Numbered from the stretch's first letter, positions 6,269 to 12,870 are shown. The stretch is 64,000 nucleotides of DNA from Caenimonas soli (GCF_013155545.1 NZ_JABJVV010000006.1:1-64000), one strand, 5' to 3'. Notes: generated by a model from the letters alone, not told the origin. Program-made: numbers and translations.

Positions 6269-7342
6269 TTACGGCAAGAGCACGAGCTTTCCGACCCCCG
6301 CGGAACTCTCCAGCAACTCGTGCGCATGTCGCGCCTCGGTGAGCGGCATGCGCTCGGCGACGACCGGGTGGATCTCGCCGCGCCGAAGCAGCTCGAGCAG
6401 CGCGCGGAAGTCCTCGCGGAAGCGCTCTGGGTCGCGGGGACCTCCGCCCACCGGAAGCGCTCGGCGGTGTGTAGCCACGGGAAACCATTGATGACCCTCA
6501 TGCAGCTTCTGAATGCGGTAGGTGCGGACCCGCCGGTGAGGCGAGAGTAAGCCCCAGAGCGCAACGGCCGCGGTCGCCGCATACCACTCGATCCACCCGC
6601 GCCAGCTCTTGTGCCCCTGCACGAGCGCGGCGTAATGCCCGAATACGACGAGTCGCCCACCGTGCCGCAGCGCGCGGAAGGAGCGCAGCGACAGCGCGCC
6701 GCCGATCCCGTCGAGCACGACATCCACGCCTTTGTCGGGGAACTCTCGCACCCGAGCCAGGAAGTCTTCGTTCTGATAGTCGATCGCCACCGCCCCGAGC
6801 CGCTCGACCGCAGCGCGGTCGCGGGCCGAACAGGTCCCGTAGAGGCGAAGCCCGGCCACCGCTCCCAGCTCGAGGACCGCGGTGCCCACCCGGCCGGCCG
6901 CGCCATGTACGAGCACTGCCTCACCGCGCTTCGCCTTCGCCGTGCGGTGAAGCAGTTGGTAGGCGGTCATGTACGTGAAAACGAGGCTCAAGACCTCCGC
7001 CGGGTCGAGGTCCTCGGGCACCTCGACCGCGTTCGCCTCCGGTACGCAGACCCGCTCTGCGTCGGCGCCCCACACCGTCAGAGCGCCGATACGGTCCCCG
7101 ACGCGCAGGCGGGAGCAGCCCGCTCCCAACTCCTCGACGACGCCAACAAGCTCATAACCGGGCGTGAACGGCGGTTTTGGCACACCGAGGTAGGTACCAG
7201 CACGCAGCTGAGCGTCGGTGAACGACACGCCGGCGGCCAGAACCCGAACGCGGACCTCATGCAGACCCGGTCGGGGATCCTTGTCCTCGACCACCCTCAA
7301 GACCTCGGGCCCGCCGAAGTGATCAACAACGACACGCTTCAT
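6269..7342 (-). CDS. Zinc-independent MDR alcohol dehydrogenase / quinone oxidoreductase-like
   Basis: A 357-residue medium-chain dehydrogenase/reductase of the quinone-reductase branch, expected to use NAD(P)H to reduce a quinone or enone. The N-terminal GroES-like domain has FTPGYELVGVVEELG, and the Rossmann domain has VLVHGAAGRVGTAVLELG (about residues 135-152) with the AAGxVG nucleotide motif. Structural zinc cysteines are absent, as in quinone reductases. The start is ATG 7342 with a GGAGGG ribosome site. Between HEGHQWF and FREDFRALLELL lies a segment of about 20 residues (VATHRRALPVGGGPRDPE region) that looks like an insertion or local double frameshift compared with relatives. It is transcribed against the array and has no complete attC on either side. 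Confidence 0.8.
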   Translation of the reverse strand: MKRVVVDHFGGPEVLRVVEDKDPRPGLHEVRVRVLAAGVSFTDAQLRAGTYLGVPKPPFTPGYELVGVVEELGAGCSRLRVGDRIGALTVWGADAERVCVPEANAVEVPEDLDPAEVLSLVFTYMTAYQLLHRTAKAKRGEAVLVHGAAGRVGTAVLELGAVAGLRLYGTCSARDRAAVERLGAVAIDYQNEDFLARVREFPDKGVDVVLDGIGGALSLRSFRALRHGGRLVVFGHYAALVQGHKSWRGWIEWYAATAAVALWGLLSPHRRVRTYRIQKLHEGHQWFPVATHRRALPVGGGPRDPERFREDFRALLELLRRGEIHPVVAERMPLTEARHAHELLESSAGVGKLVLLP

Positions 7343-7666
7343 GATGACCCTCCATGAGTACAAGACCGAGAAACCCCACGTCCGGGGCGCCCCTTTTGCC
7401 AGAATCCAGATACTTGCCTTTGCGTCGCCCGTCCTCTTTGATTAAGGTCAATTGACCGGAAACTCGGTGCCCGGGCGCCTCAGGCCGCCGAGACGTCGCG
7501 AGATCGTCCGTCATCGAGGGCTTCGCGTCGGAGGACATCGGCTCACCTGGTGCCCAGACTGATCGCTCGCGATCGAGGTGGCTGCGCGGACCGGGCGCAT
7601 CATCGGCAGCCCGACCGCGACGGCATTGATCAACGCCATCCGGGGTGGGCTGAAGATGAAGGACGG
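7343..7666. other. Gene-less stretch upstream of the MDR gene
   Basis: About 320 bp between the minus-strand oxidoreductase and attC 9. It should contain the oxidoreductase promoter. No ORF in either direction has family-like composition, and I see no RNA gene. It ends at the R'' box of the short attC 9. Confidence 0.4.
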
Positions 7667-7700
7667 ACTCAACATGTCAATCTTCATTTTCACGTTAGAG
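7667..7700 (+). other. attC 9, minimal (central stem deleted)
   Basis: R'' ACTCAAC (7667-7673), then ATGTCAATC, TTCATTTTCAC, then R' GTTAGAG (7694-7700). The outer segments match the long-type sites (AACATGTCAATC and CATTTTTACGTTA), but the arms CACGGACC/GGTCCGG and the central hairpin are missing. It looks like a long-type attC that lost its stem, leaving 34 bp. Confidence 0.65.
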
Positions 7701-7744
7701 TGTGTGCATACAGTCATGCGACCGTCTATGTCGCCATCTGCCAA

Positions 7745-8248
7745 ATGAAAGCTCTGTTGCGCGCCTTCTCGATCGTCCATGCCTTGATGGCCGCTCTTTT
7801 CGCTTGCGCGGCGATCATGCTCATCATGATTGCGGCCAAGATGGGTTGGTTCGCCTTTGTCACCGGCCTGAACCTGCAAGCAGCGCAAGGAATCATAGAA
7901 GCAGTAGGCCTACTTGCTGCCGCAGTGGTAGCCCTTCAGATCGCACAAACCATCACTGAGGAGGAAGTGGTTCGTGACGCGCAGATCAGTGCGCCCACGC
8001 GCGTGAGGCGTTTTTTGTCGCGATTCCTGGTCGTAGTCGTAGTTGCGCTAGTGATCGAAGGCCTCGTTGCTACATTCAAGGCCGTACACGAAGATCCGAC
8101 CCAACTGCTGTATGCGGCGAGCATCTTGTTGGCCGCCGGAGTGCTCCTTGCCTGTTGGGGTGTCTTCATCCGTTTCAATCGCTACGCTGAGGAGCTAGAG
8201 CCAGAAGCAATGGCGGAGGCGAAGCGTGAAGATCGAAAGCTCAAGTAG
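7745..8248 (+). CDS. Small four-helix membrane protein (cassette gene)
   Basis: A 167-residue integral membrane protein with four predicted transmembrane segments at about residues 8-31, 48-69, 91-112 and 121-143. A charged cytosolic loop (EEEVVRDAQ, around 72-80) and a charged C-terminus (EAKREDRKLK) complete it. I do not recognise a named family; small multi-helix proteins like this are common cargo in integron arrays. The start is ATG 7745, about 45 bp after the cassette boundary; earlier in-frame codons lie inside or before attC 9. There are no catalytic motifs. Confidence 0.65.
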   Translation: MKALLRAFSIVHALMAALFACAAIMLIMIAAKMGWFAFVTGLNLQAAQGIIEAVGLLAAAVVALQIAQTITEEEVVRDAQISAPTRVRRFLSRFLVVVVVALVIEGLVATFKAVHEDPTQLLYAASILLAAGVLLACWGVFIRFNRYAEELEPEAMAEAKREDRKLK

Positions 8249-8263
8249 TCCAACCACGACACG

Positions 8264-8299
8264 CCCTAACCCTTCCATCGCTCATGTCAAACGTTGGGC
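8264..8299 (+). other. attC 10, minimal (36 bp)
   Basis: R'' CCCTAAC (8264-8270), CCTTCCATCGCTCATGTCAAAC, R' GTTGGGC (8293-8299). The flanks are those of attC 3 (CCTTCCATCG ... CTCATGTCAAAC), joined directly with the whole central stem absent. Confidence 0.75.
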
Positions 8300-8308
8300 G
8301 GCACGAAA

Positions 8309-8612
8309 ATGACTCGCACTCTTCCTTCCATCGTACTCGCGCTCCTGTGCGGTGCAGCCTTCGCTGGTCCAACGGCCGCGCCAGTGCGATTGGAGATCCA
8401 TTCCTTGCTTTCCAAGCTGGAGGCCTCGGGATGCGATTCAGTCGCAATGGCTCCTGGTTCCGCGGCTCGGAAGCCAAAGATCATCTGCTTCGCAAGCTTG
8501 AGTACATCGGGCAGTGAGGCGTCGGTCGAGAGTTACCGCTGGCTTTCCGGGTCAGCTCGCTTCCATTCGCGCAAGGAAGGGCAAGCCGTGAGGTCCTTCT
8601 GCAACCGGCCGC
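8309..8612 (+). pseudogene. DUF5329-like exported protein gene, frameshifted
   Basis: From ATG 8309 the frame encodes a signal peptide (MTRTLPSIVLALLCGAAFAG) and the start of a mature domain IHSLLSKLEASGC. The family then expects a residue followed by FxRNGxW; those residues (FSRNGSWF, then AKDHLLRKLEYIG) are encoded, but in another frame, so one base appears to be lost around 8431-8434. The shifted frame stops at 8515-8517. Beyond that no frame resembles the expected C-terminal half. The gene is therefore broken, or carries a sequencing error plus truncation. The cassette ends at the R'' box at 8611. Family assignment is from remembered motif pattern and is moderately sure. Confidence 0.55.
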
Positions 8613-8673
8613 CTAACCCTTCCATCGAGCGCACGTGCTCCATTGCGGCTATATTCGCATTCGAACGTTTGGA
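8611..8673 (+). other. attC 11, shortened with degenerate R'
   Basis: R'' GCCTAAC (8611-8617) and R' GTTTGGA (8667-8673, imperfect). It begins CCTTCCATCGAGCGCACG like attC 3 but the central hairpin is reduced. 63 bp. Confidence 0.55.
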
Positions 8674-8703
8674 GGATGGGCCCAGGCCGTCGTGGCTTGC
8701 TTC

Positions 8704-9150
8704 ATGAGGAGAGATCGCGTGGCGCTCGAATGGAAACACTCCACCGACGGAGTCGACTGGGAAGAACTCTCCGCGCTGTACCGGGCAGCCCCGCTTGGAG
8801 ACAAGAAGCCGTTGCAGCTGCAGACCGTGTTCTCTAACAGCATGTTCCGATGCTTCGTATATGAGAACGCTCGTCTCGTCGCAGCGGGTCGGGCACTGGC
8901 TGATGGTGCGGACTGTTCCTACATCTGCGACATCGCTGTCCTGCCGAGCCATCAAGGCACTGGGCTGGGCAAACAGATCGTCAGCCACCTCGTCGAGAGG
9001 TCCCGCGGGCACAAGAAGATCATCCTCTATGCCGTTCCGGGCAAGGAGGCCTTCTACCGGAAGTTTGGCTTCCTGCGCATGAAGACAGCCATGGCAATCT
9101 TCGAGAATCAACAGCAGCAGCTGGAGCGCGGCTACCTAAGTGAAGCCTAA
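8704..9150 (+). CDS. GNAT-family N-acetyltransferase (cassette gene)
   Basis: A 148-residue acetyl-CoA-dependent acyltransferase of the GNAT fold. The acetyl-CoA pyrophosphate loop is QGTGLG (residues 84-89) after the strand CDIAVLPS. It is followed by the helix KQIVSHLVERS and the strand KIILYAVPGKEAFYRKFGF, which gives the family's AFYxKxGF ending. The substrate is unknown; nothing points to an antibiotic-modifying subfamily. I chose ATG 8704 since upstream residues in the frame come from the attC. The stop (9148-9150) lies in the R'' box of attC 12, the normal arrangement for a cassette gene. Confidence 0.82.
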   Translation: MRRDRVALEWKHSTDGVDWEELSALYRAAPLGDKKPLQLQTVFSNSMFRCFVYENARLVAAGRALADGADCSYICDIAVLPSHQGTGLGKQIVSHLVERSRGHKKIILYAVPGKEAFYRKFGFLRMKTAMAIFENQQQQLERGYLSEA

Positions 9151-9172
9151 CCGCTATTGTCAAACGCTAGGC
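9145..9172 (+). other. attC 12, vestigial (28 bp)
   Basis: R'' GCCTAAC (9145-9151), CGCTATTGTCAAAC, then GCTAGGC (9166-9172), an R' with its cleavage GTT changed to GCT. The TGTCAAAC flank is that of attC 3 and 10; the central stem is gone. Confidence 0.55.
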
Positions 9173-9188
9173 ACTCCAGGAGCCACGC

Positions 9189-9569
9189 ATGCCACTCGTC
9201 ACGCTCACCGTTCGCAAGCCAAAGTCTGCCGCGTTCAAGGCCGGCGTTCTTGACGCTGTGCACGCAGCGCTCGTGTCGTCAGGCGTTCCAGTCACAGACA
9301 AGTTTCAACGCGTCATCGAACTCGAGAATGAAGACTTTCGCTTCGATCCGAGCTATCCAGATCTGAAGTCCGAACGAACCGAGAATTTCGTCCTGGTCGA
9401 GATCCTCTGGTCCGTCGGTCGGAGCGTCAAGGTCAAGAAGAAACTGCTCGAAGAACTCATGGCTTCCCTATCCCAGCAAGGGCTCGATCCCGAACATGTC
9501 ATGGTTTGCTTCAAAGAAACGTCTTGGGAAAACTGGTCATTCGGTGGCGGTCGCCTCATTCATACTTAG
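9189..9569 (+). CDS. Tautomerase-superfamily protein
   Basis: A 126-residue protein of the tautomerase/4-oxalocrotonate tautomerase superfamily in its longer form (Tautomerase_2 type). Pro2, the catalytic base of the family, follows the initiator Met (MPLVTLTVRKPKS). The helix AGVLDAVHAALVSSGVP and the C-terminal VMVCFKETSWENWSFGGG are typical; the final NWSFG segment is well conserved in this subgroup. The start ATG 9189 has an AGGAG site at 9178-9182. The natural substrate is unknown. Right of the gene a degenerate attC (GCCCAAT near 9574 and GTTTAAG near 9589) may remain, but I did not call it. Confidence 0.82.
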   Translation: MPLVTLTVRKPKSAAFKAGVLDAVHAALVSSGVPVTDKFQRVIELENEDFRFDPSYPDLKSERTENFVLVEILWSVGRSVKVKKKLLEELMASLSQQGLDPEHVMVCFKETSWENWSFGGGRLIHT

Positions 9570-9632
9570 TGTGCCCAATCAGGTGCGTGTTTAAGGGGCC
9601 CTGGGATCCGTTGTGCTGAAAGAGGTGTTCCG

Positions 9633-10532
9633 ATGAATGAGCTTGAACGACTGGAAGCCATGCTTCGTGCACGGCCGGCATCCCTCGCCACTGAGCAACG
9701 TCGGGCGGCCTACGAAGCTCAAGGAGACATCTTCCCGCTGGCAGCGGACGTCCGTGTGGAACAGGTGGGGGCGCACGGCGTTCCCGCTGAGTGGACGTCC
9801 ACGCCCGTCGCGAGCACCAGCGAAGTCATCCTCTATCTGCACGGCGGTGGATATGCTTGGGGCTCGCTGAAGAGCCACCGCCACCTCGTGAGTGAGGTGG
9901 GTCGCGCGGCGACGATGAGAACGCTCGCCCTCGATTACAGGCGCGCTCCCGAGTTCCCGTTTCCGCAGGCCCTGGAAGATGCGGTCAGCGGATACAGATT
10001 CCTCCTGGATTCCGGCTTCAAGCCGCGTCAGATCGCGGTCGCCGGCGATAGCGCAGGAGCGGGCCTAGCCGTGGCGTTGCTCGTACGGCTGAAAGAACTG
10101 GGCACGCAGCAGCCAGCCTGCGCGCTTCTTCTCTCGCCCTGGGTCGACATGACAGCGACCGCGGACAGTTACAGCCGCAACGCGAAGCGAGATCCGGTCC
10201 TCAACCGCGAGACCATGCAATTTTTGGCCGAACAGTACCTGGGAAAGCGGCCAAGAGAGACGCCCCTCGCGTCGCCGGTTTTCGCCGATCTGAGCGGGAT
10301 CGCGCCTCTGACGATCTTCGTGGGCGCCACGGAGGCTTTGCTGGATGATGCGATCGCACTCACCCGCGCGGCGGGTCTCGCCGATGTGAGCGTGCGGCTG
10401 GAGATTTGGCCGAGGATGTTCCACATCTGGCCCAACTACCATCAGGTGTTGGCGCAAGGCAGGCAAGGGGTCGCCAGGGCTGGAAGGCTGCTGCGTGAAG
10501 CCTTGGAGGCGGCTGCTAGCGGCGAAGGCTGA
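9633..10532 (+). CDS. Alpha/beta hydrolase, hormone-sensitive-lipase (family IV) esterase
   Basis: A 299-residue esterase of the HSL/family IV group. The oxyanion motif HGGGYAWGS lies at residues 70-78, the nucleophile elbow GDSAG at 138-142 (Ser140), the acid at D238 or D239 (EALLDDA), and the catalytic His at 264 (MFHIWP). The cap region is at the N-terminus. The preferred substrate is probably a short-chain acyl ester, as for the family. The start ATG 9633 follows AAAGAGGTG. There is no signal peptide. At 900 bp it is long for a cassette, and I find no convincing attC directly before or after it. Confidence 0.87.
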   Translation: MNELERLEAMLRARPASLATEQRRAAYEAQGDIFPLAADVRVEQVGAHGVPAEWTSTPVASTSEVILYLHGGGYAWGSLKSHRHLVSEVGRAATMRTLALDYRRAPEFPFPQALEDAVSGYRFLLDSGFKPRQIAVAGDSAGAGLAVALLVRLKELGTQQPACALLLSPWVDMTATADSYSRNAKRDPVLNRETMQFLAEQYLGKRPRETPLASPVFADLSGIAPLTIFVGATEALLDDAIALTRAAGLADVSVRLEIWPRMFHIWPNYHQVLAQGRQGVARAGRLLREALEAAASGEG

Positions 10533-10579
10533 ATGCATCGGGCTCTTCAATCGGTCCTGCCGCGCACAGTGTTCCTTAT

Positions 10580-11041
10580 ATGGTTTCGCTTAGAGTGAAG
10601 GTTCCGCCGCCGGCCGTGGCGTTGCTCTTTGGCCTGCTCATGTGGCTCGCTTCCTCGATGGTTGCGCCGGTCGCAGTTCCGTTCGCTGCTCGGGTGGGTG
10701 TTGCAGTTGTTCTTGTTTCCGCTGGATTAACTCTCGGCGTCGCCGCCATGCTCTCGTTTCTAAGGGAAAAAACAACAATGAACCCAACCAAGCCCGGTGC
10801 TGCATCGTCGCTGGTCACCGGCGGCGTGTTTCGCTTCACGCGCAATCCCATGTACCTCAGTCTTCTGCTGTACCTGCTTGCGTGGACCTCGTACTTGTCA
10901 AGCTGGCTCGCGCTGCTCTTTGTGCCGGTGTTCGTTCTCTACATCAACGAACTCCAAATCAAGCCCGAGGAGCGGGCCTTGTCGGAGCTCTTCGGTGCGG
11001 AATACGCATCGTACAAGGCAAGGGTCCGGCGGTGGCTGTGA
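10580..11041 (+). CDS. Isoprenylcysteine carboxyl methyltransferase / phospholipid methyltransferase-type membrane protein
   Basis: A 153-residue membrane protein of the ICMT/PEMT type. There are about four hydrophobic segments (residues 10-30, 36-58, 90-110, 112-130). The diagnostic SAM-binding region appears as TGGVFRFTRNPMYLSLLLYLL (RNPMY motif, residues about 87-92) and the C-terminal EERALSELFGAEYASYKARVRRW with its paired glutamates. Proteins of this type methylate lipid-like or prenyl substrates; the real substrate is unknown. The start is ATG 10580; no strong ribosome site is seen. An attC remnant follows at 11050. Confidence 0.78.
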   Translation: MVSLRVKVPPPAVALLFGLLMWLASSMVAPVAVPFAARVGVAVVLVSAGLTLGVAAMLSFLREKTTMNPTKPGAASSLVTGGVFRFTRNPMYLSLLLYLLAWTSYLSSWLALLFVPVFVLYINELQIKPEERALSELFGAEYASYKARVRRWL

Positions 11042-11049
11042 GGCATGCC

Positions 11050-11102
11050 CTCGCTTCCACGCAACGCGTCTACAAACCAGACGGTTGCGTCAAACGTTAG
11101 AA
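11050..11102 (+). other. attC 14, degenerate R''
   Basis: R' GTTAGAA (11096-11102) preceded by CGTCAAAC. The inner arms ACGCAACGCGTC and GACGGTTGCGT pair around ACAAACCA-like loop bases. The R'' position reads CCCTCGC, a decayed CCCTAAC. Confidence 0.5.
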
Positions 11103-11105
11103 CTC

Positions 11106-11480
11106 ATGAAGTTGCGCTGCCCCCACTGCGATCAAGACGGCCTATCGGTTGGAAGCAAACTGTTCTCTAGCAAGGGTGGCCCTGCTCGGTGCCGGGTATG
11201 CGGAGGTCTTGCCTACTCGAACGCTCGGTTTTCTGCCGCAGTCGCTCTTTTCTCATTGCCCTTCCTCATTGGCGCACTTGGCTTTGCTTTCTGGTACGGA
11301 TCGTCTTGGCCTCTTTGGGGCCTTCTATTGTTCTGGCCCCTCAGTTTCACGGTTTCCTTGTTCCTGCCGGCCACGCCTACGACGGCAGAAGAGTCTCGGC
11401 GGGCACGCAAGCTCACTGCCGTCGGCCTGGTGATCCTCATATTGGCGATTGTTGCGGCGGGGATTTTCTATGAGTTCTAA
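11106..11480 (+). CDS. Small membrane protein with N-terminal zinc-ribbon-like motif (cassette gene)
   Basis: A 124-residue protein with CPHC at residues 5-8 and CRVC at 29-32, a CxxC-CxxC pair suggesting a small zinc ribbon. Three predicted transmembrane helices follow at about 43-63, 67-88 and 103-121. Function unknown; similar zinc-ribbon/membrane proteins occur as cassette cargo. The start is ATG 11106, 10 bp after the cassette boundary. The cassette is intact: GTTAGAACTCAT at its left end and ATGAGTTCTAAC at its right end are exact complements over 12 bp, and the stop codon lies in the R'' box. Confidence 0.68.
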   Translation: MKLRCPHCDQDGLSVGSKLFSSKGGPARCRVCGGLAYSNARFSAAVALFSLPFLIGALGFAFWYGSSWPLWGLLLFWPLSFTVSLFLPATPTTAEESRRARKLTAVGLVILILAIVAAGIFYEF

Positions 11481-11513
11481 CTGGTCAGGAAAGATGCCTG
11501 AGGAAGGGTAGGC
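11475..11513 (+). other. attC 15, minimal with damaged R'
   Basis: R'' TTCTAAC (11475-11481); the expected R' reads GGTAGGC (11507-11513), one base from GTTAGGC. It is 39 bp without a central stem. Confidence 0.45.
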
Positions 11514-11522
11514 GCGCCTCAA

Positions 11523-11886
11523 ATGCGGCTCTGGTCGTTGCATCCTCGGTATCTCGACCCCCAAGGGCTTGTCGCGCTGTGGCGAGAAGCGCTGTTGGCT
11601 CGCGCCGTACTGGCCGGCAATACCCGCGGCTATCGAAATCATCCGCAGCTTGAGCGCTTTCGCTCTCAATCAGCGCCGCTTTCTGCAATCAGTTCGTACC
11701 TGCGAGGCATTCACGCCGAGGCAGCCGCCCGCGGCTATTCCTTCGATCGCAGCAAGATCGGCCGCGCGCGAATGCAAACAACCGTCCGCGATCAGCTCTG
11801 CAGAGTGCCACCCGCTGTTTCGTGTTCAGCCAGGTCCTATCGAGTCATGGGAGCGTGCCAATGGGAACGCATCGAGAAGCGCCTAG
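11523..11886 (+). pseudogene. Pyrimidine-dimer DNA glycosylase / endonuclease V-like gene, decayed
   Basis: The N-terminal half is well preserved from ATG 11523: MRLWSLHPRYLDPQGL, WREALLARAVLAGNTRGYRNHPQLERF, HAEAAARGYSFDRSKIG. This is the signature of small bacterial proteins related to phage T4 endonuclease V, which excise UV-induced pyrimidine dimers. After SKIGRAR the frame is lost. The C-terminal motif CHPLFRVQPGPIESWERA is encoded about 20 codons later in a different frame (ending at 11886), and the intervening region is shorter than in intact relatives. At least one frameshift plus an internal deletion are needed, so I call it a pseudogene. Confidence 0.6.
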
Positions 11887-11971
11887 GCTCATTTCCAGCC
11901 GCATGGGCCCCACCACCACGGTCCTGTTTTAAGATACCTGTGGAAACCTCATCAACCTTGTTCAACCAGCG

Positions 11972-12000
11972 GCCTAACCCTTCCATGTCAAATGTTCGGC
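11972..12000 (+). other. attC 16, vestigial (29 bp)
   Basis: R'' GCCTAAC (11972-11978), CCTTCCATGTCAAAT, then GTTCGGC (11994-12000). The flanks match attC 3 and 10; the stem is entirely missing. Confidence 0.6.
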
Positions 12001-12632
12001 CGCAAGTGGAGAACCTTCTCAGCACCTCGTGGCGCCGGATGTGGGCGGGCCTCGGAGCGACAGGTGACGGTGCTGCCGCATACGAAGAGCTGCTGGCTCG
12101 TTACTCGGAGCCATGGCGCAAGTACCACACGCTGCAGCACTTGCGAGAGTGCATCGCCACTTTCAAGTCGGCAGCGCACCTGGCGGCTCATCCTGCAGAG
12201 GTTGAAGCAGGCCTGTGGTTCCACGACGCAGTCTACGAGTTGCAGCGCAGTGACAACGAGGAGCAAAGCGCCCATCTCGCACAGGGCAGGCTTTCTGGCG
12301 TCGGCGTTCCGAGTGAGGTCCGCGCGCGCGTCGCAGCGCTGGTCCTCGCCACCAAGCACACGGCGTCACCCCAAGACCCCGACGAGCAGCTTCTCGTCGA
12401 CGTTGACCTCTCGATTCTGGGCGCCGCCGAGCCGCGCTTTGCGGAGTACGAGCGCCAGATCCGCGAGGAGTACTCGTTCGTTCCTGAAGCTATGTTCCGC
12501 GAGAAGCGTCGAGCGATACTTCAGTCGTTCATCGCAAGGCCGCGCATCTACAGCACGCCGCACTTCTTCGGTCTCCTGGAGCAGCAAGCTCGTGTCAATC
12601 TGACGCGCACCGTGGGCGAGAATGCGGCCTGA
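11985..12632 (+). CDS. HD-domain metal-dependent phosphohydrolase-like protein
   Basis: A 215-residue protein of the COG4339-like HD group. Key residues are the first His in YHTLQH (47-52), the HD doublet in WFHDAVY (80-81), KHT further on, and the conserved DVDLSILG that supplies the final Asp. Such proteins are predicted nucleotide or phosphate-ester hydrolases; the substrate is unknown. The start is uncertain: ATG 11985 lies inside attC 16, so its first residues MSNVRP are encoded partly by the recombination site. GTG 12006 is the first start fully inside the cassette. The C-terminus overlaps the next gene by 11 bp and the vestigial attC 17. Confidence 0.78.
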   Translation: MSNVRPQVENLLSTSWRRMWAGLGATGDGAAAYEELLARYSEPWRKYHTLQHLRECIATFKSAAHLAAHPAEVEAGLWFHDAVYELQRSDNEEQSAHLAQGRLSGVGVPSEVRARVAALVLATKHTASPQDPDEQLLVDVDLSILGAAEPRFAEYERQIREEYSFVPEAMFREKRRAILQSFIARPRIYSTPHFFGLLEQQARVNLTRTVGENAA

Positions 12633-12870
12633 CCCTTCCATCAAGGTTATCCAGGTCAAAGTCAAGCCGAACGCCCGCGTCAGCGCGCTGGAAGAACAAA
12701 GCCCCGGCGTGTGGTTGGCCCAGCTCAAGTCGCCTCCCATCGATGGCAAGGCCAACGAGGAACTCATTGCGTTGGTGGCCAAGCAGTTTGCTTGCCGCAA
12801 GTCCGCCGTTTCCATCAAAAGCGGCGCTTCCGGCCGGATGAAGCTGGTTCGCATTGAGACCGCCGATTGA
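12622..12870 (+). CDS. DUF167 / YggU family protein
   Basis: An 82-residue protein of the widespread DUF167 family of unknown function. Hallmarks are the strand VIQVKVKPNARVSAL, the motif PPIDGKANEELIALVAKQF, and KSAVSIKSGASGRMKLVRI, where the family's GxxSRxK pattern is seen as SGASGRMK. The only available start in frame is ATG 12622, inside the end of the HD gene, so residues 2-7 come from the vestigial attC 17. The gene may have lost its own start when cassette DNA was joined here. It is the last gene before the ordinary chromosome. Confidence 0.8.
   Translation: MRPDPSIKVIQVKVKPNARVSALEEQSPGVWLAQLKSPPIDGKANEELIALVAKQFACRKSAVSIKSGASGRMKLVRIETAD
12627..12652 (+). other. attC 17, vestigial (26 bp), right end of array
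   Basis: GCCTGAC (12627-12633, one change from GCCTAAC), CCTTCCATCAAG, GTTATCC (12646-12652). The preceding cassette starts GTTCGGCCGC and the corresponding end reads GCGGCCTGAC, nearly complementary. This is the last recognisable site. Confidence 0.45.

Larger units (their letters stand above)
300..12652 (+). mobile_element. Integron gene-cassette array (no integrase in window)
   Basis: A run of attC-type sites, each with an RYYYAAC-like R'' box and a GTTRRRY-like R' box, separates short genes between 759 and 12652. Most genes end within a few bases of an R'' box, and most R' boxes precede the next start codon by 15-180 bp, as in integron cassettes. For several cassettes the first bases after the R' cleavage point are the exact reverse complement of the bases at the cassette's R'' end (for example GTTATCCGTC at 839 and GACGGATAAC at 1290), as expected if each was once a circular cassette. 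No tyrosine recombinase of IntI type is present in the window; xerC at 32044 is the housekeeping enzyme. The integrase, if any, should lie left of the IS66 element. Confidence 0.85.

Noticed and set aside
7511..7888. Minus-strand ORF of 125 codons across attC 9
   Set aside because: Crosses the recombination site and opposes a clear four-helix membrane protein gene; composition is not protein-like.
9571..9597. Possible attC between the tautomerase and esterase genes (GCCCAAT ... GTTTAAG)
   Set aside because: Both boxes are degenerate and the spacing gives no stem; too weak to call as a site.
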